From positions 1-61,910 of the forward strand of contig JAJRQQ010000035.1 of assembly GCA_024280155.1 (NCBI GenBank): DNA of 61,910 nt. Direction: 5' to 3'. Position 1 is the stretch's first letter. Each line of letters opens with the position of its first letter. Made by a program: the position numbers and the translations under genes. Of this stretch, positions 1 to 8,779 are shown piece by piece. The notes below the pieces were generated by a model. It had not been told where the DNA came from and did no database searches. It was given only the letters and a program-made list of their open reading frames with translations. Origin of the DNA: Bacteroidota bacterium. Its GTDB lineage: Bacteria > Bacteroidota > Bacteroidia > Flavobacteriales_D > Crocinitomicaceae.

Positions 1-2856
1 CAATATTCTTTTGAAACAGCCTACAACAATTCGGATTTACCTTCAGGTATTTTAGAAGCTGTTGCTTGGACGAATACGCACATGGTACATTTGGATAATC
101 CTCAGGAATCTTGTTCGGGAATGCCACAAGCATACGGAATTATGGGATTATTTGAAGATGGGAAGAATTACTTCAACGAGAATGGGAAACTTATCGAAAA
201 CCTCTCTGGAATTACAATACAACAACAGAAAAACAACCCACAAGCACAAATTGACGCTTATGCATCTGCTTTTTCAATCCTTCTAGAAATCGAAGGGAAT
301 TCTGGTGCACAAGCCATTCGAAATGTTCTACACCAACTTAGTGAAATTCCTGATTCTGGGATTGTAAACCTCCTAGCAAGGGACATGCAGGTATATTCCA
401 TTCTTTCTTTCATGAACAACCCAACAAAAGCTCAAGATTTCAACTTCAATGTGCACTTTTTTGATTTAGTTGCTCTTTTTGGTGCAGACAATTATGCCGT
501 TTTGTCCAGTAAGAAAGTTCGATTAACTTCTTCTGCTATTCTTTCTGATAACAATACCGAATACAAACTACCACAGAATAAATCAACAGAATATGGTCCT
601 GCGATTTGGAATCCAGCACCGAGTTGTAATTTCAGTTCTAGAAATGGAACAGCAATTTCTCACATTACAATCCACACCATTCAAGGTTCTTATGCCGGAG
701 CAATTTCATGGTCGCAAAATTGTGCATCAAATGTTTCCTTCCATTATGTGCTACGTTCTTCCGATGGGCAAGTTACTCAAATGGTTTTAGAAGCTGACAA
801 AGCGTGGCATGTTGGCTCTGAGAATCCATACACAATCGGTTACGAACACGAAGGTTATGTGGACGACCCAAGCTGGTACACTGAAGCCATGTATCAATCC
901 TCAGCTGACTTAAGTCGTGATATTTGCAACAGTGGGTACGGAATTTTACCTTACCGTACATTCTTTGGTGATGCAACCGTAGGTTTGAACACACTTGGCG
1001 CATGTACACACATCAAAGGACATCAACATTACCCAAATCAATCACATACTGACCCTGGAGTGAATTGGGATTGGGAACATTATTACCGACTTATTAACGA
1101 CCCTTATACAGCAACAAACGTAAACAGTGCTTCAGGTGTTTTTACCGATACAGGCGGTCCTTTAGGAAATTACTCTGATGATGAACGTAATCTTTGGTTG
1201 TTTCAATCAATGAATTCAACATCAGTAACCCTGAATTTTAATGTCTTCGATGTAGAACAAGATTTCGATTATCTATTCATTTACGATGGCGATACGATTT
1301 CTGCTCCGTTGATAGGAAAATATACAGGGACAAATTCTCCAGGAAATATAACATCAAGTGGAGGTTCTTTATTGGTTGAATTTAGAAGTGATTGCGGAAC
1401 AACAAATCCTGGTTGGGAGGCGGACTATATCATCAATTCAATTCCGAGTGATTCTATTCCTCCAACTTCTACAATTTCTTCACCAAATTTATGGAAAACA
1501 AATGACTTTTCTGTGAATTTTACAGATGCTGATAATGTGGATATCGCTGAACAATTCTATCTCACTTCAGAAAAGAATCCTGCGGAGAATGATTTTCACT
1601 CCAACTCTAAATTTGTCTATGAAACATTTGAGGACAATGATAACAATTGGTTTGGTGTAACAGGAACGTATTCGATTACAAATGGAACTTATAAAATCTC
1701 TGACAGCACAGAACAAAACTCAAACACTTACATTTCTTTTTCGCAAGATTCAACAGAAATATACGTTTATGAATGGGAATTAACCTTTTTAAGTCAAGAG
1801 AGTAATCAACGAGCGGGAATCCATTTTTTCTGTGATGACCCGAATTTAAGTAATCGTGGGAATTCATATTTCGTTTATTTAAGAGAAAGTGACAATTCCG
1901 TTCAGATACTTTCTGTAAATAATAACATCTTCAACGAAGAAGTAAATGTACCTTATAACTTCGATGTAAATCAGAATTACAATTGCAAAACTTTATACAA
2001 TCCATCTTCGGGTAGAATAGAAGTTTACATCGACGATAACTTTGTGACGTATTGGGTAGACCCGACACCGCTGACAACTGGACAATTTATTTCGTTGCGT
2101 ACGGGAGGTTGCTCTGTATCTTTCGATGATATCCGCACTTATCGTTCAAGAGGAAACACTATAAATATTTCTGTTGTTGATGAAATGAGTTTTGAAAGTG
2201 AAAATGCACAAGTAACAGGTTTAATTGTTTCTCTTGTGCTTGATAGTGCAAATAACTGGTCAAATATTGAAACAGAAGATGTTTTTCTAGACTTTACAAG
2301 CCCCGAAATGGTTTATTTAAACGACGGGACATCAAATGATATTGATACTTTCTCTGTAAATATTTTAAACGGAAATTGGAAGATGAAAGACATTCATTCT
2401 GATATACAATCTTACCAAATAGCCATTGGAACTTTACCCGTTATGGACGATGTTTACCCTTGGACAAATGTTTCTTTAGATACAATTTTTTCCAGTGGAA
2501 TTATCAACACCTTGTCAATTAATGAAGTTTATTACTTATCCGTTCACTCTGTAAATAATGCAGGGTTAGAAAGTCAGTTTACAAGTAATGGACAGAGATA
2601 TGTTCCAAATGTAGGTGTAAATGAGAATGGACTTGAAGAAGTTCAAATATACCCAAATCCTGTTACTTCAATTCTCAATTTTAAATCAGTAAATGATGGT
2701 TCTACAGTGACTATTTACGATAATACAGGTCGTATTTGTCTTAAAACAACTGTTGTTAACTCATCGATTAACGTTTCTAAATTGAGTTCAGGTATTTACA
2801 CCGTCCTACTCGAATTTGAAGGAAATCATTTGTTGCAAAAATTCATTAAAAAGTAA
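1..2856 (+). CDS. Secreted N-acetylmuramoyl-L-alanine amidase with CUB domain and T9SS sorting signal (5' partial)
   Basis: The frame is open from base 1, so the N-terminus lies outside the window and the ATG at 82 is not the real start; 951 residues are visible. Residues about 195-360 form an Amidase_2 domain, which cleaves the lactyl-amide bond of peptidoglycan: H225 (in HTIQG), H341 (GHQHYP), H349 and D351 (HTDPG) match the AmpD zinc and catalytic positions. A CUB-like domain follows (about 376-480), then a LamG-like beta region (about 545-715). The last 75 residues are a T9SS type A sorting domain (IYPNPVTSILNF ... SSGIYTVLL). By family knowledge it is exported through the T9SS and cell-surface attached or released. 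Role (wall turnover or killing of other bacteria) cannot be told. Confidence 0.9.
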   Translation, partial: QYSFETAYNNSDLPSGILEAVAWTNTHMVHLDNPQESCSGMPQAYGIMGLFEDGKNYFNENGKLIENLSGITIQQQKNNPQAQIDAYASAFSILLEIEGNSGAQAIRNVLHQLSEIPDSGIVNLLARDMQVYSILSFMNNPTKAQDFNFNVHFFDLVALFGADNYAVLSSKKVRLTSSAILSDNNTEYKLPQNKSTEYGPAIWNPAPSCNFSSRNGTAISHITIHTIQGSYAGAISWSQNCASNVSFHYVLRSSDGQVTQMVLEADKAWHVGSENPYTIGYEHEGYVDDPSWYTEAMYQSSADLSRDICNSGYGILPYRTFFGDATVGLNTLGACTHIKGHQHYPNQSHTDPGVNWDWEHYYRLINDPYTATNVNSASGVFTDTGGPLGNYSDDERNLWLFQSMNSTSVTLNFNVFDVEQDFDYLFIYDGDTISAPLIGKYTGTNSPGNITSSGGSLLVEFRSDCGTTNPGWEADYIINSIPSDSIPPTSTISSPNLWKTNDFSVNFTDADNVDIAEQFYLTSEKNPAENDFHSNSKFVYETFEDNDNNWFGVTGTYSITNGTYKISDSTEQNSNTYISFSQDSTEIYVYEWELTFLSQESNQRAGIHFFCDDPNLSNRGNSYFVYLRESDNSVQILSVNNNIFNEEVNVPYNFDVNQNYNCKTLYNPSSGRIEVYIDDNFVTYWVDPTPLTTGQFISLRTGGCSVSFDDIRTYRSRGNTINISVVDEMSFESENAQVTGLIVSLVLDSANNWSNIETEDVFLDFTSPEMVYLNDGTSNDIDTFSVNILNGNWKMKDIHSDIQSYQIAIGTLPVMDDVYPWTNVSLDTIFSSGIINTLSINEVYYLSVHSVNNAGLESQFTSNGQRYVPNVGVNENGLEEVQIYPNPVTSILNFKSVNDGSTVTIYDNTGRICLKTTVVNSSINVSKLSSGIYTVLLEFEGNHLLQKFIKK

Positions 2857-2863
2857 TAACAAT

Positions 2864-2893
2864 AAAAAAGGCCATCCAAACGGATGACCTTTT
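2864..2893. terminator. Bidirectional intrinsic terminator
   Basis: A 12-bp stem with one mismatch (AAAAGGCCATCC / GGATGACCTTTT) and an AAAC loop, flanked by A and T runs, lies between convergent genes (amidase on plus, rplY on minus). It can stop transcription from both sides. Confidence 0.85.
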
Positions 2894-2917
2894 AACATTT
2901 TATAAAGAAAGTGTAAC

Positions 2918-3535
2918 TTATTCAGCTGCATCTTCAGTAGACTCTTCAGTTTCAGCTTCCGCAACAACTGCTTCATCTTCTTCGACTGCACCACGCGCCA
3001 TTTTAACACCAACAACAACTGCTGCAGTAGGTTCCAAAATAGTCACTCCATCAATATTAATTTCAGAAACACGAATAGAATCTCCAATACGTAATTCAGC
3101 AACTTCAACAGTAATTGTTTCTGGCAAATCACCAGGAAGTCCAATCACTCTTAATTTTCTGTATGGTTGCATTAATTTACCACCATTCATTACACCAATT
3201 GCTGCTCCAGATGTCAACAAAGGAAGACTTACTTTAACAGGTTTTTTGTCGTTTAATTCCAAGAAATCAACGTGCATTGGTTTACCTTTTACTGGGTGCA
3301 TTTGTTTATCCTGGATGATTGCAGTTGCTTTTTTACCACCTTCAATTTCAATTTCTACTTGAAAAACATCAGCAGAGAAAATAATTTTCTCAACATCTAC
3401 AGACCTTACAGAAAAGTGCGTTTGTTCACCTTGACCATAAAGTACACAAGGTACTCTCCCATCATTTCTGAGGGCATTAGTTGCCTTTTTTCCTACGTTC
3501 GTTCTTGCCGAACCGCTCAATTGTACTTTTTGCAT
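2918..3535 (-). CDS. rplY: 50S ribosomal protein L25/general stress protein Ctc
   Basis: A 205-residue protein of the long bL25 (TL5/CTC) type. Residues about 1-93 are the 5S rRNA-binding beta-barrel, beginning MQKVQLSGSARTNVGKKATN. About 95-185 are the C-terminal TL5 domain, and the last 20 residues are an acidic Glu/Ala-rich tail common in Bacteroidota. It binds 5S rRNA in the large subunit. It lies 21 bp downstream of prs, a conserved pairing, and is probably co-transcribed from the promoter before prs. The ATG start gives the normal family N-terminus. Confidence 0.97.
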   Translation of the reverse strand: MQKVQLSGSARTNVGKKATNALRNDGRVPCVLYGQGEQTHFSVRSVDVEKIIFSADVFQVEIEIEGGKKATAIIQDKQMHPVKGKPMHVDFLELNDKKPVKVSLPLLTSGAAIGVMNGGKLMQPYRKLRVIGLPGDLPETITVEVAELRIGDSIRVSEINIDGVTILEPTAAVVVGVKMARGAVEEDEAVVAEAETEESTEDAAE

Positions 3536-3556
3536 TTTTATTTATTTATTTGTTAA

Positions 3557-4489
3557 TTATACGATAAAATGCGAACTAATCGACTGGTTATTGACCATTC
3601 TACGGATTACATCCGCAAATAAATCAGCCACACTAATCACACGAATTTTGTCATGTGGTTTTTTTAGTGGAATAGTATCCGTAACGATTAGTTCTGTAAT
3701 TTTTGAATTCGAAATTCTTTCGTAAGCTGGTCCAGAAAGTACAGCATGTGTACAAAAAGCTCTTACACTTAACGCACCTTGCTCCATGAACAAATCAGCT
3801 GCTTTTGTTAAAGTTCCAGCTGTATCACACATGTCATCTACAAGAATCACATCTTTTCCTTTCACATCACCAATAACTGTCATTTCAGCAATTTCATTTG
3901 GCTTACGACGTTGCTTATGACAAATTGCCAATCCAATATTTAATCTTTTTGCATACGAATTAGAACGTTTTGTTCCACCCGCATCTGGTGCAGCCATGAT
4001 TAAATTGCCATTGTTTATTTTCTCAATTTCAGCATTGAAAATAGTTGAACCATAAAGATGATCTACAGGAACTTCAAAGAAACCTTGAATTTGATCTGCA
4101 TGTAAATCCATTGTCATGATACGATCGATACCAGAAGCCATCAACATATTTGCAACTAATTTAGCACCAATTGCAACTCTTGGTTGATCTTTTCTATCTT
4201 GACGAGCCAAACCGAAATAAGGAATTACAACAATTATTTTTCGAGCAGAAGCACGTTTCGCAGCATCTACCATGAGTAATAATTCGAGTAAATTTTCAGC
4301 AGGTGGCATCGTTGATTGAACGATAAAAACATCTTGTCCACGAACCGTTTCTTCAAAAGATGGCTGAAACTCTCCATCACTGAACACAGTTACTTTGCAG
4401 TCACCAAGACTGACACCATAACTGGAAGCAATTTTCTCTGCTAAAACTGTTGACTCACGTCCTGAAAATATCTTTACACCTACTGACAT
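3557..4489 (-). CDS. prs: Ribose-phosphate pyrophosphokinase (PRPP synthase)
   Basis: 310 residues, full length for class I PRPP synthases. It converts ribose 5-phosphate and ATP to PRPP plus AMP for nucleotide, His and Trp synthesis in the cytosol. Visible family motifs: FSDGEFQPSFEETVRG near residue 35, the flexible loop with RQDRKDQPR near residue 97, the MDLHADQIQGFF metal-binding segment, and the PRPP-binding signature VILVDDMCDTAGT near residue 217. It heads a prs-rplY unit; a TAATTTTG -7 box lies about 26 bp upstream of the ATG. Confidence 0.98.
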   Translation of the reverse strand: MSVGVKIFSGRESTVLAEKIASSYGVSLGDCKVTVFSDGEFQPSFEETVRGQDVFIVQSTMPPAENLLELLLMVDAAKRASARKIIVVIPYFGLARQDRKDQPRVAIGAKLVANMLMASGIDRIMTMDLHADQIQGFFEVPVDHLYGSTIFNAEIEKINNGNLIMAAPDAGGTKRSNSYAKRLNIGLAICHKQRRKPNEIAEMTVIGDVKGKDVILVDDMCDTAGTLTKAADLFMEQGALSVRAFCTHAVLSGPAYERISNSKITELIVTDTIPLKKPHDKIRVISVADLFADVIRRMVNNQSISSHFIV

Positions 4490-4514
4490 ATACCTTATTT
4501 TTCTTACGAAGGCA

Positions 4515-4522
4515 CAAAATTA
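4515..4522 (-). promoter_or_regulatory. prs: -7 box of the prs-rplY promoter
   Basis: On the minus strand this reads TAATTTTG, a perfect match to the Bacteroidota -7 consensus TAnnTTTG. It predicts a start near 4508 and a leader of about 20 nt. No clear -33 TTTG was seen. Confidence 0.6.
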
Positions 4523-4626
4523 GTGAATTTCATTGATTCAGCCATCATTTTTAAATGATTTTTAAACGATTTAGTCTTTATTGGGTAAGAAAAAAATGAA
4601 TCATCCATAATAGATGTTTTCACTAA

Positions 4627-5172
4627 TCATTTTAAATTCACGTCAACATCAATGTCGACACCATCAATTAGCGTGTTTTTAAGAAAAAGTGTGCTTTCTT
4701 CAAAAGCAGGTATAGCAAACAAAACAGCTTCTTTTATAGGTTCGTATAAAATTGACTTTTCTTTGGTTTCTTTTGATATAAAGTCTCCTTTTTCATCATA
4801 CGATTCAATGAGTAAAACAATCGAGCCTACGATGAATATCATTTTCAATAAACTCAATGCAATGCCTAATAATTTATTCAAAAGACTCAATTGAACAATT
4901 TTAATGACTTTTTCAACAGCTTTCCCACCAAAATAAACCATTGCTCCGACCAATAAAAATATCACTGTAAATGAAATTGTCGGCAAGTATTCGTTCTTAA
5001 TTTCAAAATTGTTGACTAGAATCTCAGAAACATAATCAGAGAAATGAATTCCTGCATATAGCCCAAGAAATAACGCTAAAAAAGTAAATAGTTCTATGAT
5101 TAATCCTTTGGTAAAACCTTTCCAAATGGCATAAACGAGTGCAATTAAAATCGCAATATCAATAAAACTCAT
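4627..5172 (-). CDS. CvpA family membrane protein
   Basis: 181 residues with four hydrophobic segments and the CvpA-type N-terminus (MSFIDIAILIALVYAIWKGF, then a Gly-rich turn and second helix). CvpA homologues are inner-membrane proteins linked in enterobacteria to colicin V production and envelope stress tolerance; the molecular activity is not established. It ends in TGA, one of the few genes here that does. It lies 6 bp downstream of the YceI-like gene on the same strand, so the two are probably co-transcribed. Confidence 0.85.
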   Translation of the reverse strand: MSFIDIAILIALVYAIWKGFTKGLIIELFTFLALFLGLYAGIHFSDYVSEILVNNFEIKNEYLPTISFTVIFLLVGAMVYFGGKAVEKVIKIVQLSLLNKLLGIALSLLKMIFIVGSIVLLIESYDEKGDFISKETKEKSILYEPIKEAVLFAIPAFEESTLFLKNTLIDGVDIDVDVNLK

Positions 5173-5178
5173 TCTTAA

Positions 5179-5820
5179 TTATTCGCAATCTTTCATTAAA
5201 GTTGTACTAAAAGACAACTTCACTTCCGACCATAATTTAGAAACACCATCTTCACCTGTATGTAAATCAGAACATTCTGCATTTAAGGCTTCAATTCCTG
5301 CTAGGGCATTCCAAGCACTAACATCTATCACAGTTTCAAAAGAAAACACATCATTTTCAAAAGTATAAGGTCCTTGAACCTCAACTAAAACTCCATTCAT
5401 TGTAATTTCGAAAATAGCACTATTCTCATTTATTTGCATCATTTTCCCTTCTATAAAAGGCGTATTGATAGTTTCAAAGAAGTGTTTTGCCACTTTCGCA
5501 TTTCTTTCTTCATTGTTTGTTTCAACAGAAGCGGTATTCATTTTAAATTTCAACGAACGTAAAACAATCATTGCATCATCTGAAGAAACACTGGTTACTT
5601 CGATGTCATTAAAACCACCGGGTACACCTTTTTTATCAGACGTTTTATAAGCTACCCATTCAAAATGAGTTGAATCTGAAAAATAATTATATTCACATAC
5701 CGGATCTGCATCATTTTCTTCCAACACAACTTCAATTTCATCTGTAGATACGTTAGAATCACAAGAATATATCCCTAGAGAGAAGGTTAACATGGCAAAA
5801 ATATAGCTTATTTTTTTCAT
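5179..5820 (-). CDS. YceI-like lipoprotein
   Basis: The chosen ATG at 5820 gives a lipoprotein signal peptide (MKKISYIFAMLTFSLGIYSC, lipobox Cys20); the longer open frame to 5952 runs back over the divergent promoter and would bury the signal. The mature part (about 190 residues) follows the YceI pattern: a beta-rich protein with an FEWVAYKT-type first strand, a central NEERNAKVAKHFF stretch and a C-terminal strand ending in a TTLMKDCE tail. YceI proteins bind isoprenoid lipids in the periplasm; substrate here is unknown. A TACCTTTA -7-like box precedes it. Confidence 0.75.
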   Translation of the reverse strand: MKKISYIFAMLTFSLGIYSCDSNVSTDEIEVVLEENDADPVCEYNYFSDSTHFEWVAYKTSDKKGVPGGFNDIEVTSVSSDDAMIVLRSLKFKMNTASVETNNEERNAKVAKHFFETINTPFIEGKMMQINENSAIFEITMNGVLVEVQGPYTFENDVFSFETVIDVSAWNALAGIEALNAECSDLHTGEDGVSKLWSEVKLSFSTTLMKDCE

Positions 5821-5930
5821 TTTTTTTATTTTAGATGATAAAGGTACAAAAATGAATGGAGAATTATCCGCTTTTAATTTATCGGGAGCAAGAATTATAA
5901 TTTGAGTATTCCGAACCCAACATTTTATCC

Positions 5931-5938
5931 TACCTTTG
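5931..5938 (+). promoter_or_regulatory. -7 box (TACCTTTG) upstream of a small hypothetical gene
   Basis: A perfect TAnnTTTG box with a TTTG 26 bp upstream (5901-5904). The predicted start is within a few bases of the ATG at 5944, so the mRNA may be nearly leaderless. It also shows that translation cannot start at 5902, where the open frame begins. Confidence 0.55.
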
Positions 5939-5943
5939 TAACA

Positions 5944-6291
5944 ATGGATCACGATATAGAATTAAAATTTCAAGCGGTAACGAAAGAACTTGAAAAAGAA
6001 TTTGGTGGAGGAATGGATGTTCAAGCCATTCTTTTTTTAATTGGTGTAAACGAATTAGGAATTGGTTACAAAGATTTCTCTAAAAGTGAAAAAACAGACG
6101 TCCTCCATATTGCGGTTTGCACAATCTTAGAACCTTATGGTTATTATAAGTTCGAAAAAAGAGATGATGAAAATTGGCCACACTTCACTGTAGTTAAAGA
6201 AATTCCCCCAATAAATGGACGAGAGCAGCAGCACCTGATCAAAGAAGCAATCACTGATTACTTTGTTGTGAATGGTTATGTCGAAGTATAA
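5944..6291 (+). CDS. Conserved hypothetical protein
   Basis: 115 residues from the ATG at 5944 (MDHDIELKFQAVTKELEKEF). No signal peptide or membrane segment; a small soluble alpha/beta protein with a Gly-rich turn (FGGGMDVQ) and a FEKRDDENWPHF segment. I recognise it only as a type of short conserved Bacteroidota protein often found near rseP; function unknown. It is divergent from the YceI-like gene and 121 bp upstream of rseP, which has its own promoter. Confidence 0.7.
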   Translation: MDHDIELKFQAVTKELEKEFGGGMDVQAILFLIGVNELGIGYKDFSKSEKTDVLHIAVCTILEPYGYYKFEKRDDENWPHFTVVKEIPPINGREQQHLIKEAITDYFVVNGYVEV

Positions 6292-6383
6292 AAGCTCACT
6301 GAATTCTCTAAGGTATGAATTGTTAATTGTCCAAATTCTTTATTAGTAATTCTCAATTCAACATCTTTCTCTTTTATTTTCAA

Positions 6384-6391
6384 TATATTTG
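6384..6391 (+). promoter_or_regulatory. rseP: -7 box (TATATTTG) of rseP
   Basis: A perfect TAnnTTTG match. The predicted start near 6398 lies 15 nt before the ATG at 6413, and rules out the TTG at 6389 as the rseP start because it lies inside the promoter. Confidence 0.6.
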
Positions 6392-6412
6392 CACGCATTA
6401 ATATATTTTTCA

Positions 6413-7924
6413 ATGGATTTTTTCGTCAAAGCTGTACAATTATTACTTTCTCTTTCAATATTAGTTGTTTTACATGAATTCGGTCATTATTTGGCTGCAC
6501 GATATTTTGGTATTCGTGTAGAGAAATTTTACCTCTTTTTCAATCCTTGGTTTTCTTTATTTAAAAAGAAAATTGGTGAGACAGAATGGGGAATTGGATG
6601 GTTACCTTTGGGTGGTTATGTAAAAATTTCAGGGATGATTGATGAATCTATGGATAAAGAACAATTGGAACAACCGATTCAACCTTGGGAATTTCGTTCA
6701 AAACCAGCTTGGCAGCGTTTAATCGTGATGATTGGTGGGGTTACAGTGAATTTAATCGTTGGGGTATTAATTTATATCTCCGTAGTTTTTGTTTGGGGCG
6801 AAGAACAAATCCATACCAAAGATTTAAAGGCAGGATTATCTATTCATCCATACATGCAGAAATATAATTTGCGCTCAGGAGATAACATCCTTGAAATAGG
6901 TGACAAACCTGTAACACACATCAATGATATAAATGCTGGATTGATGATTCGTAATCAGCATAAATTGAAAGTTCAACATGCAGATGGAAAAGTGGAGGAT
7001 ATCGTTCTTCCTGAAGGATTAGATTATGAGATTTTCGGTTAAGGAGCTTTCCCTACTGCAAAATTGAGAATGAAAGCAACCACAGTTGATTTTTTTGGAG
7101 CCATAAATACTGTAGATACTCTTGGATTGATTATTAAATCCGGAGATATTTTCGTTTCGTTGAATGGTGCTGACTTTTCTCTAGAAAACTGGAAAAAAAG
7201 TGAGAATACAGGAGAAATTCTTCGAGGAAAAGACACTTTGACTATTGCTTTTCCTAATGAAACAAAAAGTTTATTTCAAAAAATAAACCCTGCACTTGCC
7301 GGAGGTTTACAATCGGGTGATAAGATTATACGTGTAAATGATTCTGAAGTTGAATTTTTCGACAACATTACAGACGCACTTTATTTCTCTCGTGGAGAAG
7401 ATGCAACGATTGTCGTTGAAAGAAACGGCGAAGAAAAATCATTCTCTGTTAATGTGTCTGAAAAAGGAACGCTAGGATTTTTCCCTGTAGCAACTGATTA
7501 TTTTGACAAAGACGCTATACAACACATTGATTATTCTTTTGGAAAGAGTTTGAGTAGAGGTTTAGATCGAGGAATTACAACTTTAAGTGATTACGTCGGT
7601 CAGTTAAAATTCATTTTCACGAAGAAAGGTGCTAGTTCAATTGGTGGGTTTGGCGCAATTGGAAACCTATTTCCATCTGTTTGGAATTGGGAAGTATTTT
7701 GGTTAAATACTGCTTTGATTTCAATCATTCTAGCTTTCATGAATATTTTGCCAATTCCTGCATTGGATGGTGGTCATGTAGTTTTCTTGCTCTACGAAAT
7801 GATTACAGGAAAAGAAGCTCCTCAAAAAGTATTGGAATATGCACAAATGGTTGGTTTCTTTATTTTGATGGGGCTATTGCTCTATGCGAATGGAAATGAC
7901 ATTTATCGCTACTTTTTTAGCTAG
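6413..7924 (+). pseudogene. rseP: RIP metalloprotease RseP, interrupted by an in-frame TAA
   Basis: Site-2 protease of the inner membrane that cleaves anti-sigma factors and remnant signal peptides. The zinc motif HEFGH is at residues 21-25 in the first transmembrane helix, and the second catalytic motif with D452 (PALDGGHV) is in a C-terminal helix; PDZ-like regions lie between. The frame is continuous from 6413 to the TAG at 7922-7924 (503 codons) except for TAA at 7040-7042 (codon 210), inside the periplasmic region. Neither half holds both catalytic motifs, so as written it cannot give an active protease. Since rseP is generally important for growth in Gram-negatives and the flanks are well conserved, a sequence error or very recent mutation is likely. 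The upstream piece is 6413-7042; the downstream piece has an ATG at 7070. Confidence 0.85.
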
Positions 7925-7960
7925 CTCACGTTAAACTTTCTTTTATTTCATTTGTTATTG

Positions 7961-7968
7961 TATCTTTG
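7961..7968 (+). promoter_or_regulatory. -7 box (TATCTTTG) upstream of the secreted protein gene
   Basis: A perfect TAnnTTTG match 16 bp before the ATG at 7985, separating this gene from rseP as its own transcription unit. Confidence 0.6.
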
Positions 7969-7984
7969 AAAGAAAATCAACATT

Positions 7985-8704
7985 ATGAAAAAACTATTTT
8001 TATCTCTATCGTTTGTTCTGTTTACAATCGTTGGACTATTTGCACAAGATACTGAAGGAAAGGTTACTTATGCAATTGAATTAAGTTCTGACGATCCTCA
8101 AATGCAAATGGCGCTTCCTATGTTTGCTGGTTCTACGATGCAAATGTTTTTCACGGAAAACAACTCTCGTACAGAATTAAATATGGGAACTTTTATCACA
8201 ACAACAATTATCACAGACATTAAAAAAGATAAAATGTTAATGCTCATGAGTGGTATGATGGGACAAATGGCAATTCCAGGTGTTTTAAGTGAAATGAAAG
8301 AAAAAGGAGAAAATTCAGACGAACGTGACCCACAAGATGATAACATTGAAGGAGAAGAAGAGCAAGACGATTTTGAGGTTGAGTTTACTGATGAAACGAA
8401 AGAAATTCAAGGTTATACCTGTAAAAAAGCCATTGTTTCAAATGAAGATGGTATTGAAATGATTTATTGGTATACAGAAGAGATAAAATTCTCGAAGGAC
8501 GGTCAAAATTACTTCAATAAAGACGTTCCTGGTTTCCCTATGGAATTTGAAACATTTAACAATGGTATGAAAATGAAAATGACGGTTACTGAGTACAATA
8601 AATCAATCGGTAAAGATGCTTCTGAACTATTTGACCTTACTATCCCTGAAGGTTATAAAGAAATGTCTATGGAGGAATTGGAAAAGATGGGTCAAGGAGG
8701 GTAA
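7985..8704 (+). CDS. Secreted DUF4412-like protein
   Basis: 239 residues with a cleavable signal peptide (MKKLFLSLSFVLFTIVGLFAQ). The mature protein is rich in Met and acidic residues; a strongly acidic stretch covers about residues 117-137 (EDDNIEGEEEQDDFEVEF-type). The fold pattern (a beta-strand start EGKVTYAIELSS, later EIQGYTCKKAIVS and MIYWYTEEI) resembles the DUF4412/GLPGLI-type periplasmic proteins of Bacteroidota; I am not certain which. No T9SS sorting domain. It is followed by a strong bidirectional terminator. Confidence 0.7.
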   Translation: MKKLFLSLSFVLFTIVGLFAQDTEGKVTYAIELSSDDPQMQMALPMFAGSTMQMFFTENNSRTELNMGTFITTTIITDIKKDKMLMLMSGMMGQMAIPGVLSEMKEKGENSDERDPQDDNIEGEEEQDDFEVEFTDETKEIQGYTCKKAIVSNEDGIEMIYWYTEEIKFSKDGQNYFNKDVPGFPMEFETFNNGMKMKMTVTEYNKSIGKDASELFDLTIPEGYKEMSMEELEKMGQGG

Positions 8705-8725
8705 AAGCGATCAAAAAAATTAAAT

Positions 8726-8759
8726 AAAAATAGATTCTTTGGTTAAAGAATCTATTTTT
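8726..8759. terminator. Bidirectional intrinsic terminator
   Basis: A perfect 15-bp stem (AAAAATAGATTCTTT / AAAGAATCTATTTTT) with a GGTT loop between two convergent genes; A and T runs on both sides allow use in both directions. Confidence 0.9.
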
Positions 8760-8779
8760 TTATACCATTCGTTCTTCTC

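Noticed and set aside
5821..5952. Longer form of the YceI-like protein
   Set aside because: It would hide the lipoprotein signal and cross the promoter of the divergent gene.
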